From Candidatus Zhuqueibacterota bacterium (GTDB lineage Bacteria; Zhuqueibacterota; Zhuqueibacteria; Residuimicrobiales; Krinioviventaceae), in contig JAFGSB010000060.1 of NCBI GenBank assembly GCA_016934825.1, positions 1 to 64,000 of the forward strand: a stretch of DNA of 64,000 nt, given 5' to 3'. This document shows positions 56,779 through 64,000 of the stretch, piece by piece. The translations under genes were made by a program, and so were the position numbers. The notes below the pieces were generated by a model. That model saw only the letters and a program-made list of their open reading frames with translations. It ran no database searches and was not told the origin of the DNA. How positions within the stretch are numbered: the first letter of the stretch is position 1; each line of letters opens with the position of its first letter.

Positions 56779-57555
56779 ATGAAAAGCATTTCAATTATTG
56801 AACAGGCAAACAAAGTCATGACAGATAAATCCAAACAGGACAATATCTATTCAAAGCCGCAGTCCAACATCGCCGGATTTACATTCGATGAAAACGTCGC
56901 CCGGGTTTTCCCGGATATGATCAAACGTTCGGCGCCGGGGTACGAGCCCATCATTGATATGATCTGCATGCTGACCCGTCACTATGTCCGACCAAACAGC
57001 AACTGTTACGACCTGGGCTGTTCGCTTGGTGCGGCGACGCTGGCCATCCGTCACGGTATACATGTACCCGGCTGCCGGATTATCGCCGTGGACAACTCGG
57101 CCTCAATGCTGGATAAATGCCGGACGATTATCGACAGGGACAAAGCGGAAACGCCGGTTGAACTGATGTGCGCGGACATCAGGGATATAGAAATCCGCAA
57201 CGCGTCCGTTATTGTACTAAATTTCACTCTGCAATTCATCGATCCGTCCGACCGGCTCAGTTTACTGCAAAAGATATACGATGGCATGATGCCCGGCGGA
57301 GCGCTGATTTTATCGGAAAAGATTGTGTTTGAAAATCCGCAAAAGCAGTCCCTGTTGACCGAACTGCACCTTGCTTTTAAAAAGTTTTACGGTTACAGCG
57401 ATCTGGAGATCAGCCAGAAACGCACCGCGCTGGAGAACGTACTGATCCCGGAAACAGTGAATACGCATATAAATCGTCTCAAAAAAGCCGGGTTCTCGCG
57501 CGCCGAACACTGGTTTTTATGTCTGAATTTCGCATCATTCATCGCGGTCAAATGA
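56779..57555 (+). CDS. cmoA: Carboxy-SAM synthase CmoA
   Basis: 258 residues. It has the family-specific opening DNIYSKPQSNIAGFTFDENV followed by ARVFPDMIKRSAPGYEPII, and the SAM loop YDLGCSLGAAT (77-87). CmoA makes carboxy-S-adenosylmethionine from SAM and prephenate, the donor for CmoB. Length is close to the E. coli protein (about 247); a second possible start is the ATG at 56818, but neither has a clear ribosome binding site. The stop overlaps the cmoB start (ATGA at 57552-57555). It is notably GC-richer than the preceding tam genes. Confidence 0.92.
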   Translation: MKSISIIEQANKVMTDKSKQDNIYSKPQSNIAGFTFDENVARVFPDMIKRSAPGYEPIIDMICMLTRHYVRPNSNCYDLGCSLGAATLAIRHGIHVPGCRIIAVDNSASMLDKCRTIIDRDKAETPVELMCADIRDIEIRNASVIVLNFTLQFIDPSDRLSLLQKIYDGMMPGGALILSEKIVFENPQKQSLLTELHLAFKKFYGYSDLEISQKRTALENVLIPETVNTHINRLKKAGFSRAEHWFLCLNFASFIAVK

Positions 57556-58526
57556 TAGACAAATACACATCCTTATATAACCGTCTCGAAAACACGCCGC
57601 TGGGAAACTGGCTGGTCCGGCTGCCGGAGCAAGTGAAGGAGGCGCTGTCCGATGAAAAACACGGCGACCTGGAAAAGTGGAAATCGCTGCTGGAGGAACT
57701 GCCCTGCGCCAAACCGACCAGCACGGATTTTAATGCCGGGACTGTCCGTATCGGCGATCCGGATGATACCCCGCCGGTCAAGGTGCAAAAGATCAAAGAG
57801 CAACTGTTCAAATTCCATCCCTGGCGCAAGGGGCCGTATTCCGTGTTCGGCATCCACATCAATACGGAATGGCGGTCGGACTGGAAATGGGATCGGCTGA
57901 AGGATTTTATTACCCCGCTGGACAACCGGCTGGTGCTGGATGTCGGCTGCGGCAACGGCTATCACTGCTGGCGAATGCTGGGAGCTGGCGCGCGGCTGGT
58001 TGTTGGCATCGATCCTTATTTGTTGAGCGTGGTTCAGTTTCACGCCCTGAAGCATTATACCGGCGACGAACCGGTTTACGTGCTGCCTCTGGGTATTGAG
58101 GATATGCCGGACAACCTGAACGGTTTTGACACGGTGTTTTCCATGGGTGTGTTTTATCACCGCCGTTCGCCGTTTGATCATCTGTACGAGTTAAAATCCT
58201 TTTTGCGGGGCGGTGGAGAGCTGGTGCTGGAAACGCTGCTGATAGACGGCGGCAAAAACGAGGTTCTGGTGCCCGAGGGACGTTACGCCAATATGCGTAA
58301 TGTATGGTTTATCCCGTCGTGTTTGACGTTAGAGTCGTGGCTGGTCCGGGCGGGATTCAAGAATGTGAGAATGGTCAACGTATGCAGAACAACCGCGGAG
58401 GAACAGCGTCCCACGGAATGGATGACGTGGGAATCGCTGCCGGATTTTCTCGATCCGGACAACCCGGATCTGACCATAGAGGGGCATCCCGCGCCCAAAC
58501 GGACGATTTTTGTTGCGGATAAATAG
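57552..58526 (+). CDS. cmoB: tRNA U34 carboxymethyltransferase CmoB
   Basis: 324 residues from the ATG at 57552, which forms an ATGA overlap with cmoA; a longer reading from 57519 is possible. Motifs match CmoB: KFHPWRKGPYSVFGIHINTE with TEWRSDWKWDR, the SAM loop VLDVGCGNGYHCWRM, and FDTVFSMGVFYHRRSPFDHL. CmoB transfers the carboxymethyl group of carboxy-SAM onto 5-hydroxyuridine 34 in tRNAs, giving uridine-5-oxyacetic acid, which widens wobble decoding. The same gene order is known in E. coli. No gene for 5-hydroxylation or CmoM is seen in the window. Confidence 0.94.
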   Translation: MIDKYTSLYNRLENTPLGNWLVRLPEQVKEALSDEKHGDLEKWKSLLEELPCAKPTSTDFNAGTVRIGDPDDTPPVKVQKIKEQLFKFHPWRKGPYSVFGIHINTEWRSDWKWDRLKDFITPLDNRLVLDVGCGNGYHCWRMLGAGARLVVGIDPYLLSVVQFHALKHYTGDEPVYVLPLGIEDMPDNLNGFDTVFSMGVFYHRRSPFDHLYELKSFLRGGGELVLETLLIDGGKNEVLVPEGRYANMRNVWFIPSCLTLESWLVRAGFKNVRMVNVCRTTAEEQRPTEWMTWESLPDFLDPDNPDLTIEGHPAPKRTIFVADK

Positions 58527-58546
58527 AGTTTCATGTGCGATGTTTG

Positions 58547-58573
58547 TGCGACGCACCCCGAGGGTGTGTCGCA
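58547..58573. repeat. Hairpin of 12 base pairs downstream of cmoB
   Basis: TGCGACGCACCC (58547-58558), loop CGA, GGGTGTGTCGCA (58562-58573), all paired with one G-T wobble. There is no T tract, so it is unlikely to be a plain terminator. It is the first of a run of hairpins up to 58671. Confidence 0.7.
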
Positions 58574-58592
58574 TGTAAAATTAATTATTCAT

Positions 58593-58638
58593 GCGAGTCT
58601 GTCGACTCGCGGCTGTCCATAAAGGGACAGCACTCCGG
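58593..58638. repeat. 46-base repeat, copy 1 (two hairpins)
   Basis: Contains GCGAGTC-TGTC-GACTCGC (58593-58610) and CTGTCC-ATAAAG-GGACAG (58613-58630), ending CACTCCGG. It is identical over all 46 bases to 60751-60796, in the same orientation. A related shorter form, CGATC-TGTA-GATCGCGGC, follows at 58658-58675, preceded like copy 2 by TTTTTGGAG. Confidence 0.85.
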
Positions 58639-58752
58639 TATATTCTTTTTGGAGTCACGATCTGTAGATCGCGGCAATGAAATTTAGATTCGGCAGCAGG
58701 ATGTGTCCCCAGTCGGGTCACGCTGTCCGAATATATTCACTTAACGCCACCT

Positions 58753-60105
58753 CTAATAAAGGTTTATTAACATTTTTGTTACTTCCTTAACGAGTATTTT
58801 CTCAGCGACAGGAGCAAATCGTGAACTACTGGGTTCATAACCACCTTCGCTGAAAGCTTTTTGAGTAGGGAGATAACCGACACTGCCGTTGCAATATCCA
58901 ACAAAAAAAGAATATTGGGTGTGTGTACTTTTCTTTATTTTTTTGCCAATCTCGTGAAAAAGTTCGCCGGGAAATGTCATCCATGTAAAATCATCAATTC
59001 TTACAGCGGTAACAGGTACAGTAATGGTCGTATTTTTAAAATCCGTATTCAGAGCTTCATATTTTCTTGGGCAAAGAATCTCCTGATGAACCAATCTTAT
59101 TCGGGGATTAAGAGGTGGAGTGGTTGTAATTGTATTGAAAACCCGAACAACTTCTTTCCCGATTTCATATCCTAATTCAGCGGTTTTTTCAAGGTTGTCT
59201 TTATAACCATCAAGACCACCCACAAATCTGGGATTTATATCTCCCGCTGCTCCCTGGGCAAATATTCCTATGACATCAGGGATATTCTTCTCGATATATT
59301 CCAACATATGACCGTTCCATTCCGGACTTATCTTGTTATTTCTGGCTCCCAGGGACGTTCCATGACAGGCATAATTGATAAAAACTGCTTTTGGCTCTCC
59401 ATGAATATTATCAATTCTGAGAATACCAATTTCATCATCAATCGAACCCCCGGGATTGGCGCCGAGGCGAATGACCCCTTCAATTTCCCGTATTTTTTGC
59501 GGATTATCTGTTTTATATTTTCCATACAATTGACTGGAATTGTTTTCATCAAATGTTGTGTATGAAAACGTATCTTGCATTTTTTTCCGTCTGTTCATAG
59601 CAATTTTAGAATGTCCCGTTCCCCCGCCGATCCTTACAGGTTCAAGATTTTGAATCGCTTCTTTTACCGTCAAAACAACCTTATTATTGAATTGTCTGTA
59701 CCATTCAGTACTTTTATTTTTACCGCCAGGAGAAGGCGCTGCGTGATTGTGAACGGCACCAAGCAAGATATTGTTTAACTGAATTCCTGTTTCATCGGAA
59801 ACCTGTTTTCTTATAGTATGATAATCCGCCTCCGGATATCCTACGATATCGCTTTCGATGAAAACAAGCCTGTTTTGATTGTCGTCAAAAACCAGCGCCC
59901 TAATATAAAGATTTCCATATACACCGTCCGATGGATTCATTCTGCATGTTTCAGAATAACCTCCCATATAAAGGCTTTCTGTTGGTGTAATATCAGTTTT
60001 TGCAATACCTGCCTTAAGAATGATTTCCTGAGGAAAGACTTTAATACTAAATATAGTTGTCTGAATGAGCAGTAAAATAAGAACTGCAAAAAAGGTTCTC
60101 TTCAT
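58753..60105 (-). CDS. Neutral/alkaline ceramidase-family hydrolase
   Basis: 450 residues. A signal peptide (about 1-26) precedes LKAGIAKTDITPTESLYMGGY, the usual start of the family. Zinc-ligand candidates are His119/His121 (LGAVHNHAAPSPGG) and a later ACHGTSLG. Further family marks are IFAQGAAGDINPR, TFPGELFHEIGK and GSVGYLPTQKAFSEGGYE. Relatives either cleave the amide bond of ceramide or act on unknown substrates; this one is shorter than classic ceramidases (about 650 or more), lacking the C-terminal Ig-like domain. GGAGAGG lies before the ATG. It sits alone between two copies of a 46-base repeat. Confidence 0.88.
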   Translation of the reverse strand: MKRTFFAVLILLLIQTTIFSIKVFPQEIILKAGIAKTDITPTESLYMGGYSETCRMNPSDGVYGNLYIRALVFDDNQNRLVFIESDIVGYPEADYHTIRKQVSDETGIQLNNILLGAVHNHAAPSPGGKNKSTEWYRQFNNKVVLTVKEAIQNLEPVRIGGGTGHSKIAMNRRKKMQDTFSYTTFDENNSSQLYGKYKTDNPQKIREIEGVIRLGANPGGSIDDEIGILRIDNIHGEPKAVFINYACHGTSLGARNNKISPEWNGHMLEYIEKNIPDVIGIFAQGAAGDINPRFVGGLDGYKDNLEKTAELGYEIGKEVVRVFNTITTTPPLNPRIRLVHQEILCPRKYEALNTDFKNTTITVPVTAVRIDDFTWMTFPGELFHEIGKKIKKSTHTQYSFFVGYCNGSVGYLPTQKAFSEGGYEPSSSRFAPVAEKILVKEVTKMLINLY

Positions 60106-60750
60106 TTTTTCCTCTCCTTATTCTTGATAAATTGTTTTAATCATTTTATTTGTTGAAAGGATTAAAATCGAGACTATCAGGTTTCTTTTTCAGATTTCTT
60201 GACAACAATTTTTTTGTTTATAGAACGAGAGAGCTCAAGAAAAAGTTTTGATGGATTAACAAACATCATTTTGCCCTTAAAGATATGATTGATGTTCCAT
60301 GAAAGCAAGGATAATTTGTAAATTTTAATTCGTCTTCTATATGAAGAACATGAGAACAAGATAAGCACAAGATTGTGACTCTGAGGTAAATACTCCCCCA
60401 ATTAGGGGAAAAAGATCAAAAAATCTTTTTAATATCACATGGCACAGATGCATGAGCCTCTTCGCGACGAGAGTGGAATGTATCATAGGGACATTTCGAT
60501 ATGTCCCATCCTTCCATTCCGTTTTCCGGAAGGAGCAGGGGACTACTCGATGACCGGGGAACAGAAGCCCGTTGCCCTCTCGAGGGGGGATAAAGAGGGT
60601 ATTGACAAATATATTAAAGCAAAAAACTATCCGCAAAGGCAGGAACCCTTACGAAACTGAAAAAGCAGAGGCATGAGCTTTTGCGCGGGGAGAATGCTTT
60701 TTTAGAGTGCGTCGCCTTTATGCAACGCGAGTATAAATGATATTTTTGGA

Positions 60751-60796
60751 GCGAGTCTGTCGACTCGCGGCTGTCCATAAAGGGACAGCACTCCGG
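60751..60796. repeat. 46-base repeat, copy 2 (two hairpins)
   Basis: Same 46 bases, same orientation, as 58593-58638. The two copies bracket the ceramidase-family gene and about 650 bases of its upstream DNA, and their flanks differ on both sides. Confidence 0.85.
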
Positions 60797-60815
60797 GGTA
60801 TAGAACGAGCATGTT

Positions 60816-60981
60816 GTAGCGGGGCAAACCTCGCTACTAAAAAACGTAAAAAGATCGTGCCGGATATTTATCCGGAATACAGTATAAAGCCGGACATTCG
60901 TCCGGTAAATCTATCAGATTTAAGGATTTCCCAAAACAGAGTTTTGGGTACAATTGCGTTGCCAATCAGAGATTGGCAACG
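60816..60981. repeat. Array of six further short hairpins
   Basis: In order: GTAGCGGGG-CAAA-CCTCGCTAC (60816-60837, one wobble); CCGGATA-TT-TATCCGG (60860-60875); CCGGAC-ATTC-GTCCGG (60890-60905); TAAATC-TATCA-GATTTA (60906-60922); CCCAAAAC-AGA-GTTTTGGG (60930-60948); CGTTGCCAATC-AGA-GATTGGCAACG (60957-60981). All arms pair perfectly apart from the one wobble. The last ends nine bases before the stop codon of gdh, whose 3' UTR would contain all of them. None has a T tract. Confidence 0.8.
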
Positions 60982-60990
60982 ATAAAATGT

Positions 60991-62238
60991 CTACACCCAA
61001 CCCCGTAACTCGCACGCTTCGGCGACGCGGGCCACGCCGACGATCGTCGCGGCAAGGCGCGGGTGCACTTTTTTCTCTTTCACTGCCTCCGCAACGGTGT
61101 GATACGCGGCGGTAATCTTCTGGTCCAGTCTTCTGTGGGCGGTGGGCTCATCCCAGAAATCGGAGGTGGCGTTTTGCACCATTTCAAAATGGGAGACCGT
61201 CACCCCGCCGGCGCTGGCCAGAATATCCGGGATAACGTGAATCCCTTTTTTGTTCAAAATAATATCGGCTTCCGGTGTTGTGGGACCGTTGGCCAGTTCG
61301 CATATTATTTTTGCTTTGATATTTCCGGCATTGAATTCTGTAATGGCATTTTCCAGGGCCGCGGGATAAAGAATATCCACGTTCATTTCCAGAATAGAGT
61401 CCCTGTCTACCGGTTTGCCGCCGGGGAACCCGGCAATGCTTCCTTTTTTCAGCTTGTATGTCACCAGTTCCTTAACATTCAACCCGTCCGGGTTGTATAA
61501 CCCGCCCCTGGAATCACATACCCCGACGAGTTTACCGCCTCCAAGCATTTCCTGATGCAGCAAAGCGGCCCTTTGACCCGCGTTGCCGAAACCCTGTATG
61601 GCAAAAGTGCCCGTAGGATCGATATTTAATATTTTGCAGGCTTCACGCACGGTAATTACTCCGCCGCGGGCGGTAGCGTCACGGCGTCCCTCGGTCCCGC
61701 CAAGCTGCATGGGTTTATCGGTTAAAACGCCGGGATGATGGTGCATGGTAATTGTTTCATATTCGTCCATCATCCAGGCCATGGTCTGGGGATTGGTATA
61801 AACATCCGGAGCAGGAACGTCCTTGTCGATGCCGAGATACGGAGCCGCGGCGCGAATATACGCCCGCGATACATTTTCCAGTTCCCGGTCGGACATACTG
61901 CGGGGATTGCATGCCACGCCGCCCTTACCGCCGCCTAACGGCAGGTCTACCACCGCCGTTTTCCAGGTCATCCAGGATGCGAGCGCGCGTATGGTATCCA
62001 CCGTTTCATCGGGATGAAAACGGATCCCGCCCTTGGCCGGACCGCGCGCGTAATTATATTGGATACGGTATGCGTGAAATATTTTTGTTTTACCGTTATC
62101 CATCTTGACAGGGAGTGTGAATTTAAATTCCCGCTGCGGCCAGCTAAGCAAGTCAAGAGTGGCCTGTTCAAGATTTAAAATTTTCGCTGCTTCCAAAACA
62201 TGTTTTTGAGCAACGTGAAATGAATTATATGATTCCAT
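60991..62238 (-). CDS. gdhA: Glutamate dehydrogenase (Glu/Leu/Phe/Val family)
   Basis: 415 residues. The active-site region YNYARGPAKGGIRFHP, then WKTAVVDLPLGGGKGGV (Lys93 and Lys105, substrate and catalytic lysines) is that of the hexameric enzymes. A Rossmann domain follows: GTFAIQGFGNAGQRAA. It interconverts glutamate and 2-oxoglutarate plus ammonia with NAD(P). Length is typical. Its ATG (62236-62238) overlaps the stop of the zinc-ribbon gene (TAATG), so it is co-translated with it. The region is GC-rich. Confidence 0.95.
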   Translation of the reverse strand: MESYNSFHVAQKHVLEAAKILNLEQATLDLLSWPQREFKFTLPVKMDNGKTKIFHAYRIQYNYARGPAKGGIRFHPDETVDTIRALASWMTWKTAVVDLPLGGGKGGVACNPRSMSDRELENVSRAYIRAAAPYLGIDKDVPAPDVYTNPQTMAWMMDEYETITMHHHPGVLTDKPMQLGGTEGRRDATARGGVITVREACKILNIDPTGTFAIQGFGNAGQRAALLHQEMLGGGKLVGVCDSRGGLYNPDGLNVKELVTYKLKKGSIAGFPGGKPVDRDSILEMNVDILYPAALENAITEFNAGNIKAKIICELANGPTTPEADIILNKKGIHVIPDILASAGGVTVSHFEMVQNATSDFWDEPTAHRRLDQKITAAYHTVAEAVKEKKVHPRLAATIVGVARVAEACELRGWV

Positions 62239-62432
62239 TATTCTTCCTTATCTGATCCGGGTTTTTTGACTTTAGGTTTTGGATTTTCAAAACTATCCAG
62301 GAAAATTCGATACCAGCATCCTTTACACATCAGGGCCCTGTCGACTCTTAAAAGTACCTGTTCCCACGGACTTAATTTCCGTCCGCAATGCGGACAGGTG
62401 TCCGGAATTAAATCCCGTTCATTCAATTTCAT
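62238..62432 (-). CDS. Small zinc-ribbon protein
   Basis: 64 residues: CPHC (Cys13, Cys16) and CKGC (Cys36, Cys39) form a likely treble-clef or ribbon zinc site, with a charged lysine-rich tail (KPKVKKPGSDKEE). No family is recognised. It overlaps the preceding PEP-binding gene by 14 bases and the following gdhA by one base, so it is translated as part of this operon. It may regulate or bridge one of its partners; that is speculation. Confidence 0.8.
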   Translation of the reverse strand: MKLNERDLIPDTCPHCGRKLSPWEQVLLRVDRALMCKGCWYRIFLDSFENPKPKVKKPGSDKEE

Positions 62433-64000
62433 TCTCCGGTTTTAGAATGATTCCACTGCTTTCATGTCCGTTCATTTTCACGATTAACGGCTTTTTAAAC
62501 CGAATAAGTTTTGTATATTTAAGTTTTTCAACAGAAGGATTTTGATTCAGCCAGTCCCAATCCACAAAACTGCCTTTATCTTCCGCCCTGATAGTAAAAT
62601 ATCCGACCATAAATGAATTCAGGTTCTGAAAAAAATGCGAACCCTGTGAAGGCATTACGCTAAAATCCTTAAAATTTGCTTCGATAATAACCCGTGCTCC
62701 GGAGATTTGGTCCCACCTTACCGGTATCCCCAGCCAGGGATCAAGGCTGCCCCAACGACCTACACCTATTAACATATAATGCCGGTTCTTGGATGTAAGT
62801 TTTGAATTGAAATAACTCACTTCCCTGGCGACTTCCCTGCTTCTGGATCGATCAAAATGATCTCTATCCACCAGAACAACATCATACAAATTTTCAATCA
62901 CGCCATTGCCCATAACCTGTATACTTTTACAAAAAAGCTGGTCGGGTTTAAATTGATTGATATTTAAAACTTCCAGTTCCCGGTTTAATACCATTGGTCT
63001 CATTTGTAAGATCGCAAATTCTTTCGGGTTGCCGTGTTGCGTGGACAGATTCACCGCAAACTCTATTTCCACCGGAGTTCCCATTCCCCAACTGCCCATA
63101 TCAAGAACGAGTTCAAGGATTTCCGAAAGCGGAAATGTTTTATATTTTAACAGAGGCGCCAGAGTAATCAGCCGCATACCATTTTTAGAGGTTCCGTCAT
63201 AGATCGTATCATTTTCAGGAGAATAGGTCGACGCCAGATAATTGAGAGTTCCGTCTTTTTCGGCTTCACTCAAAGGATATTTTTTAACGAAATAATCATA
63301 GCCCAAATTATATATATCCGGTTTGGCTTTCAGGTCCAGCGCATAAAATTCTATTTGTGAGTTTTTTAGAATATATTTCGGGGCGTTGAGAGGATCCGAA
63401 CGTGTCGGATACTTTGGGCAAAATCTTGCGGCCAAACCGCCTTCAACAACCATTTTACCCAGGCCGAGCGCGGCGGATACAATCCCGTCGGTGAATTTTT
63501 GCGGAGGAATAGGATAAAAATTGTAGGACCTGGCCACTCCGGAAAAGTCCGGGTAGAATTTGTTGTTATGAGTGGAACCGACCATACTTTGTATAATCAC
63601 GGCCATCTTTTCTTCTTTCAGACGATAAGAAGTGGCCTTGATGTAATTTTTGGCGGATTGCAGGTAGGTTGATGCAAACACTTTTTTTATTGTTCGCAAC
63701 AGATCACTTAGCCGAACAAGCGGATCGGGATTTTTATTTGGCAGCATGTACGTATTGTAAACACCGGCAAAAGGCTGGTTATGAGAATCTTCCAGCAAAC
63801 TTGAAGAACGGATAGCGAGAGGTGTTGTTATTAATTCCAGAAAGGCCATTAAATCGCCGAGGATATCTTCCGGGAATTTTTTCGCATCCAGAAACTTTTT
63901 TATGATAGCTCTGTCATCATCAGATTGCATAGCAAACTGGAACAAATTGTTTTCCAGCATAAATTCATCAAAAATATCGGTCCCGATTACTATTGCCGGT
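62419..64000 (-). CDS. PEP/pyruvate-binding (PPDK-like) protein, C-terminal part; 5' end outside the window
   Basis: The frame is open to the right edge: codons before the ATG at 63960 read through to 64000 (PAIVIGTDIFDEF) without a stop, so the N-terminus is missing. The visible ~527 residues start with the ATP-grasp-type PEP/pyruvate-binding domain: TPLAIRSSSLLEDS with FAGVYNTYM, then VIIQSMVG and SAALGLGKMVVEGG. It ends at PENEIE with no swivelling phosphohistidine domain (no GG-x-x-SH motif seen), so it is not a complete dikinase. It is the first gene seen of a unit with the zinc ribbon and gdhA. Confidence 0.85.
   Translation of the reverse strand, partial: PAIVIGTDIFDEFMLENNLFQFAMQSDDDRAIIKKFLDAKKFPEDILGDLMAFLELITTPLAIRSSSLLEDSHNQPFAGVYNTYMLPNKNPDPLVRLSDLLRTIKKVFASTYLQSAKNYIKATSYRLKEEKMAVIIQSMVGSTHNNKFYPDFSGVARSYNFYPIPPQKFTDGIVSAALGLGKMVVEGGLAARFCPKYPTRSDPLNAPKYILKNSQIEFYALDLKAKPDIYNLGYDYFVKKYPLSEAEKDGTLNYLASTYSPENDTIYDGTSKNGMRLITLAPLLKYKTFPLSEILELVLDMGSWGMGTPVEIEFAVNLSTQHGNPKEFAILQMRPMVLNRELEVLNINQFKPDQLFCKSIQVMGNGVIENLYDVVLVDRDHFDRSRSREVAREVSYFNSKLTSKNRHYMLIGVGRWGSLDPWLGIPVRWDQISGARVIIEANFKDFSVMPSQGSHFFQNLNSFMVGYFTIRAEDKGSFVDWDWLNQNPSVEKLKYTKLIRFKKPLIVKMNGHESSGIILKPENEIE

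Larger units (their letters stand above)
60106..60990. other. 885-base non-coding region rich in short hairpins
   Basis: No supported gene. The left part (60106-60430) is AT-rich with a possible bidirectional terminator, AAAAAGAT-CAAAAA-ATCTTTTT (60409-60430). GGGACAT-TTCGAT-ATGTCCC lies at 60488-60507. A degenerate direct repeat matches 22 of 29 bases between 60445-60473 and 60666-60694. From 60751 to 60981 eight hairpins stand one after another (see the hairpin-array entry). Small open frames here (for example 60439-60660) show no recognisable protein. Confidence 0.7.

Noticed and set aside
57573-58181. 202-codon open frame on the minus strand
   Set aside because: Antisense to cmoB in GC-rich DNA, where long stop-free shadow frames are common; no protein family is visible.
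60177-60401. 74-codon minus-strand frame, considered as a transposase remnant
   Set aside because: The C-terminal lysine-rich text is faintly transposase-like, but no DDE motif or terminal repeats are present.
60439-60660. 73-codon open frame on the plus strand in non-coding DNA
   Set aside because: It runs through hairpins and a degenerate repeat, has no ribosome binding site and no similarity I recognise.
58593-60981. CRISPR array
   Set aside because: Repeats are only two in number, 2.1 kb apart, and the hairpins differ in sequence with no regular spacers or cas genes.

Overview
The window looks like a chromosomal segment of an uncultured Gram-negative bacterium of the FCB type (Calditrichota/KSB1, Ignavibacteria or a near relative). 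Three points support this: an Omp85/TamB outer-membrane pair; three secreted proteins (giant Ig-repeat protein, GH9 cellulase, M1 aminopeptidase) ending in the same FlgD-like 'YPNPFNP ... KM(V/L)LL(K/R)' domain typical of that superphylum; and lipoprotein and signal-peptide architecture. Base composition is moderate to AT-rich, with GC-richer islands (cmoAB, gdh). The phylum is an inference; there is no rRNA gene in the window.

Region 1 (1-27.8 kb) is a surface-polysaccharide locus. It holds two Wzx-type flippases, an O-antigen ligase/polymerase-like protein, a DUF2304 membrane protein, two GT2 and four GT4 glycosyltransferases, several GT39-like polytopic enzymes, a flippase-like LPG-synthase-TM protein, a methyltransferase, a polysaccharide deacetylase, a GNAT protein and a secreted glycosidase-like protein. 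Embedded in it is an ACP + FkbH + VOC cassette predicted to prepare an ACP-bound C3 acid (probably glyceryl), perhaps to decorate the glycan. Many genes overlap by 1-14 bases, so long transcripts are likely.

Region 2 (28-36.4 kb) is one giant secreted protein of 2738 residues with about 15 Big_1-like Ig repeats, closed by a strong terminator. A 13-base segment covering its ribosome binding site is exactly complementary to its 3' UTR.

Region 3 (36.4-49.9 kb) has a coiled-coil lipoprotein, a LacI-family regulator, the minus-strand mscS-tamA-tamB operon, tRNA-Gly(CCC) with its own promoter and terminator, acetate kinase, a response regulator with a four-cysteine tail and a C69 dipeptidase.

Region 4 (50-64 kb) has the GH9 cellulase and the M1 aminopeptidase, a beta-CASP metallo-hydrolase, cmoA-cmoB (tRNA wobble uridine modification), a ceramidase-family enzyme, and a compact operon of a PEP/pyruvate-binding protein, a zinc ribbon and glutamate dehydrogenase. 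The non-coding DNA around the ceramidase gene is packed with short perfect hairpins and carries two identical 46-base repeats. This is the most unusual non-coding signal in the window. No CRISPR array, rRNA, intact insertion sequence or prophage was seen.
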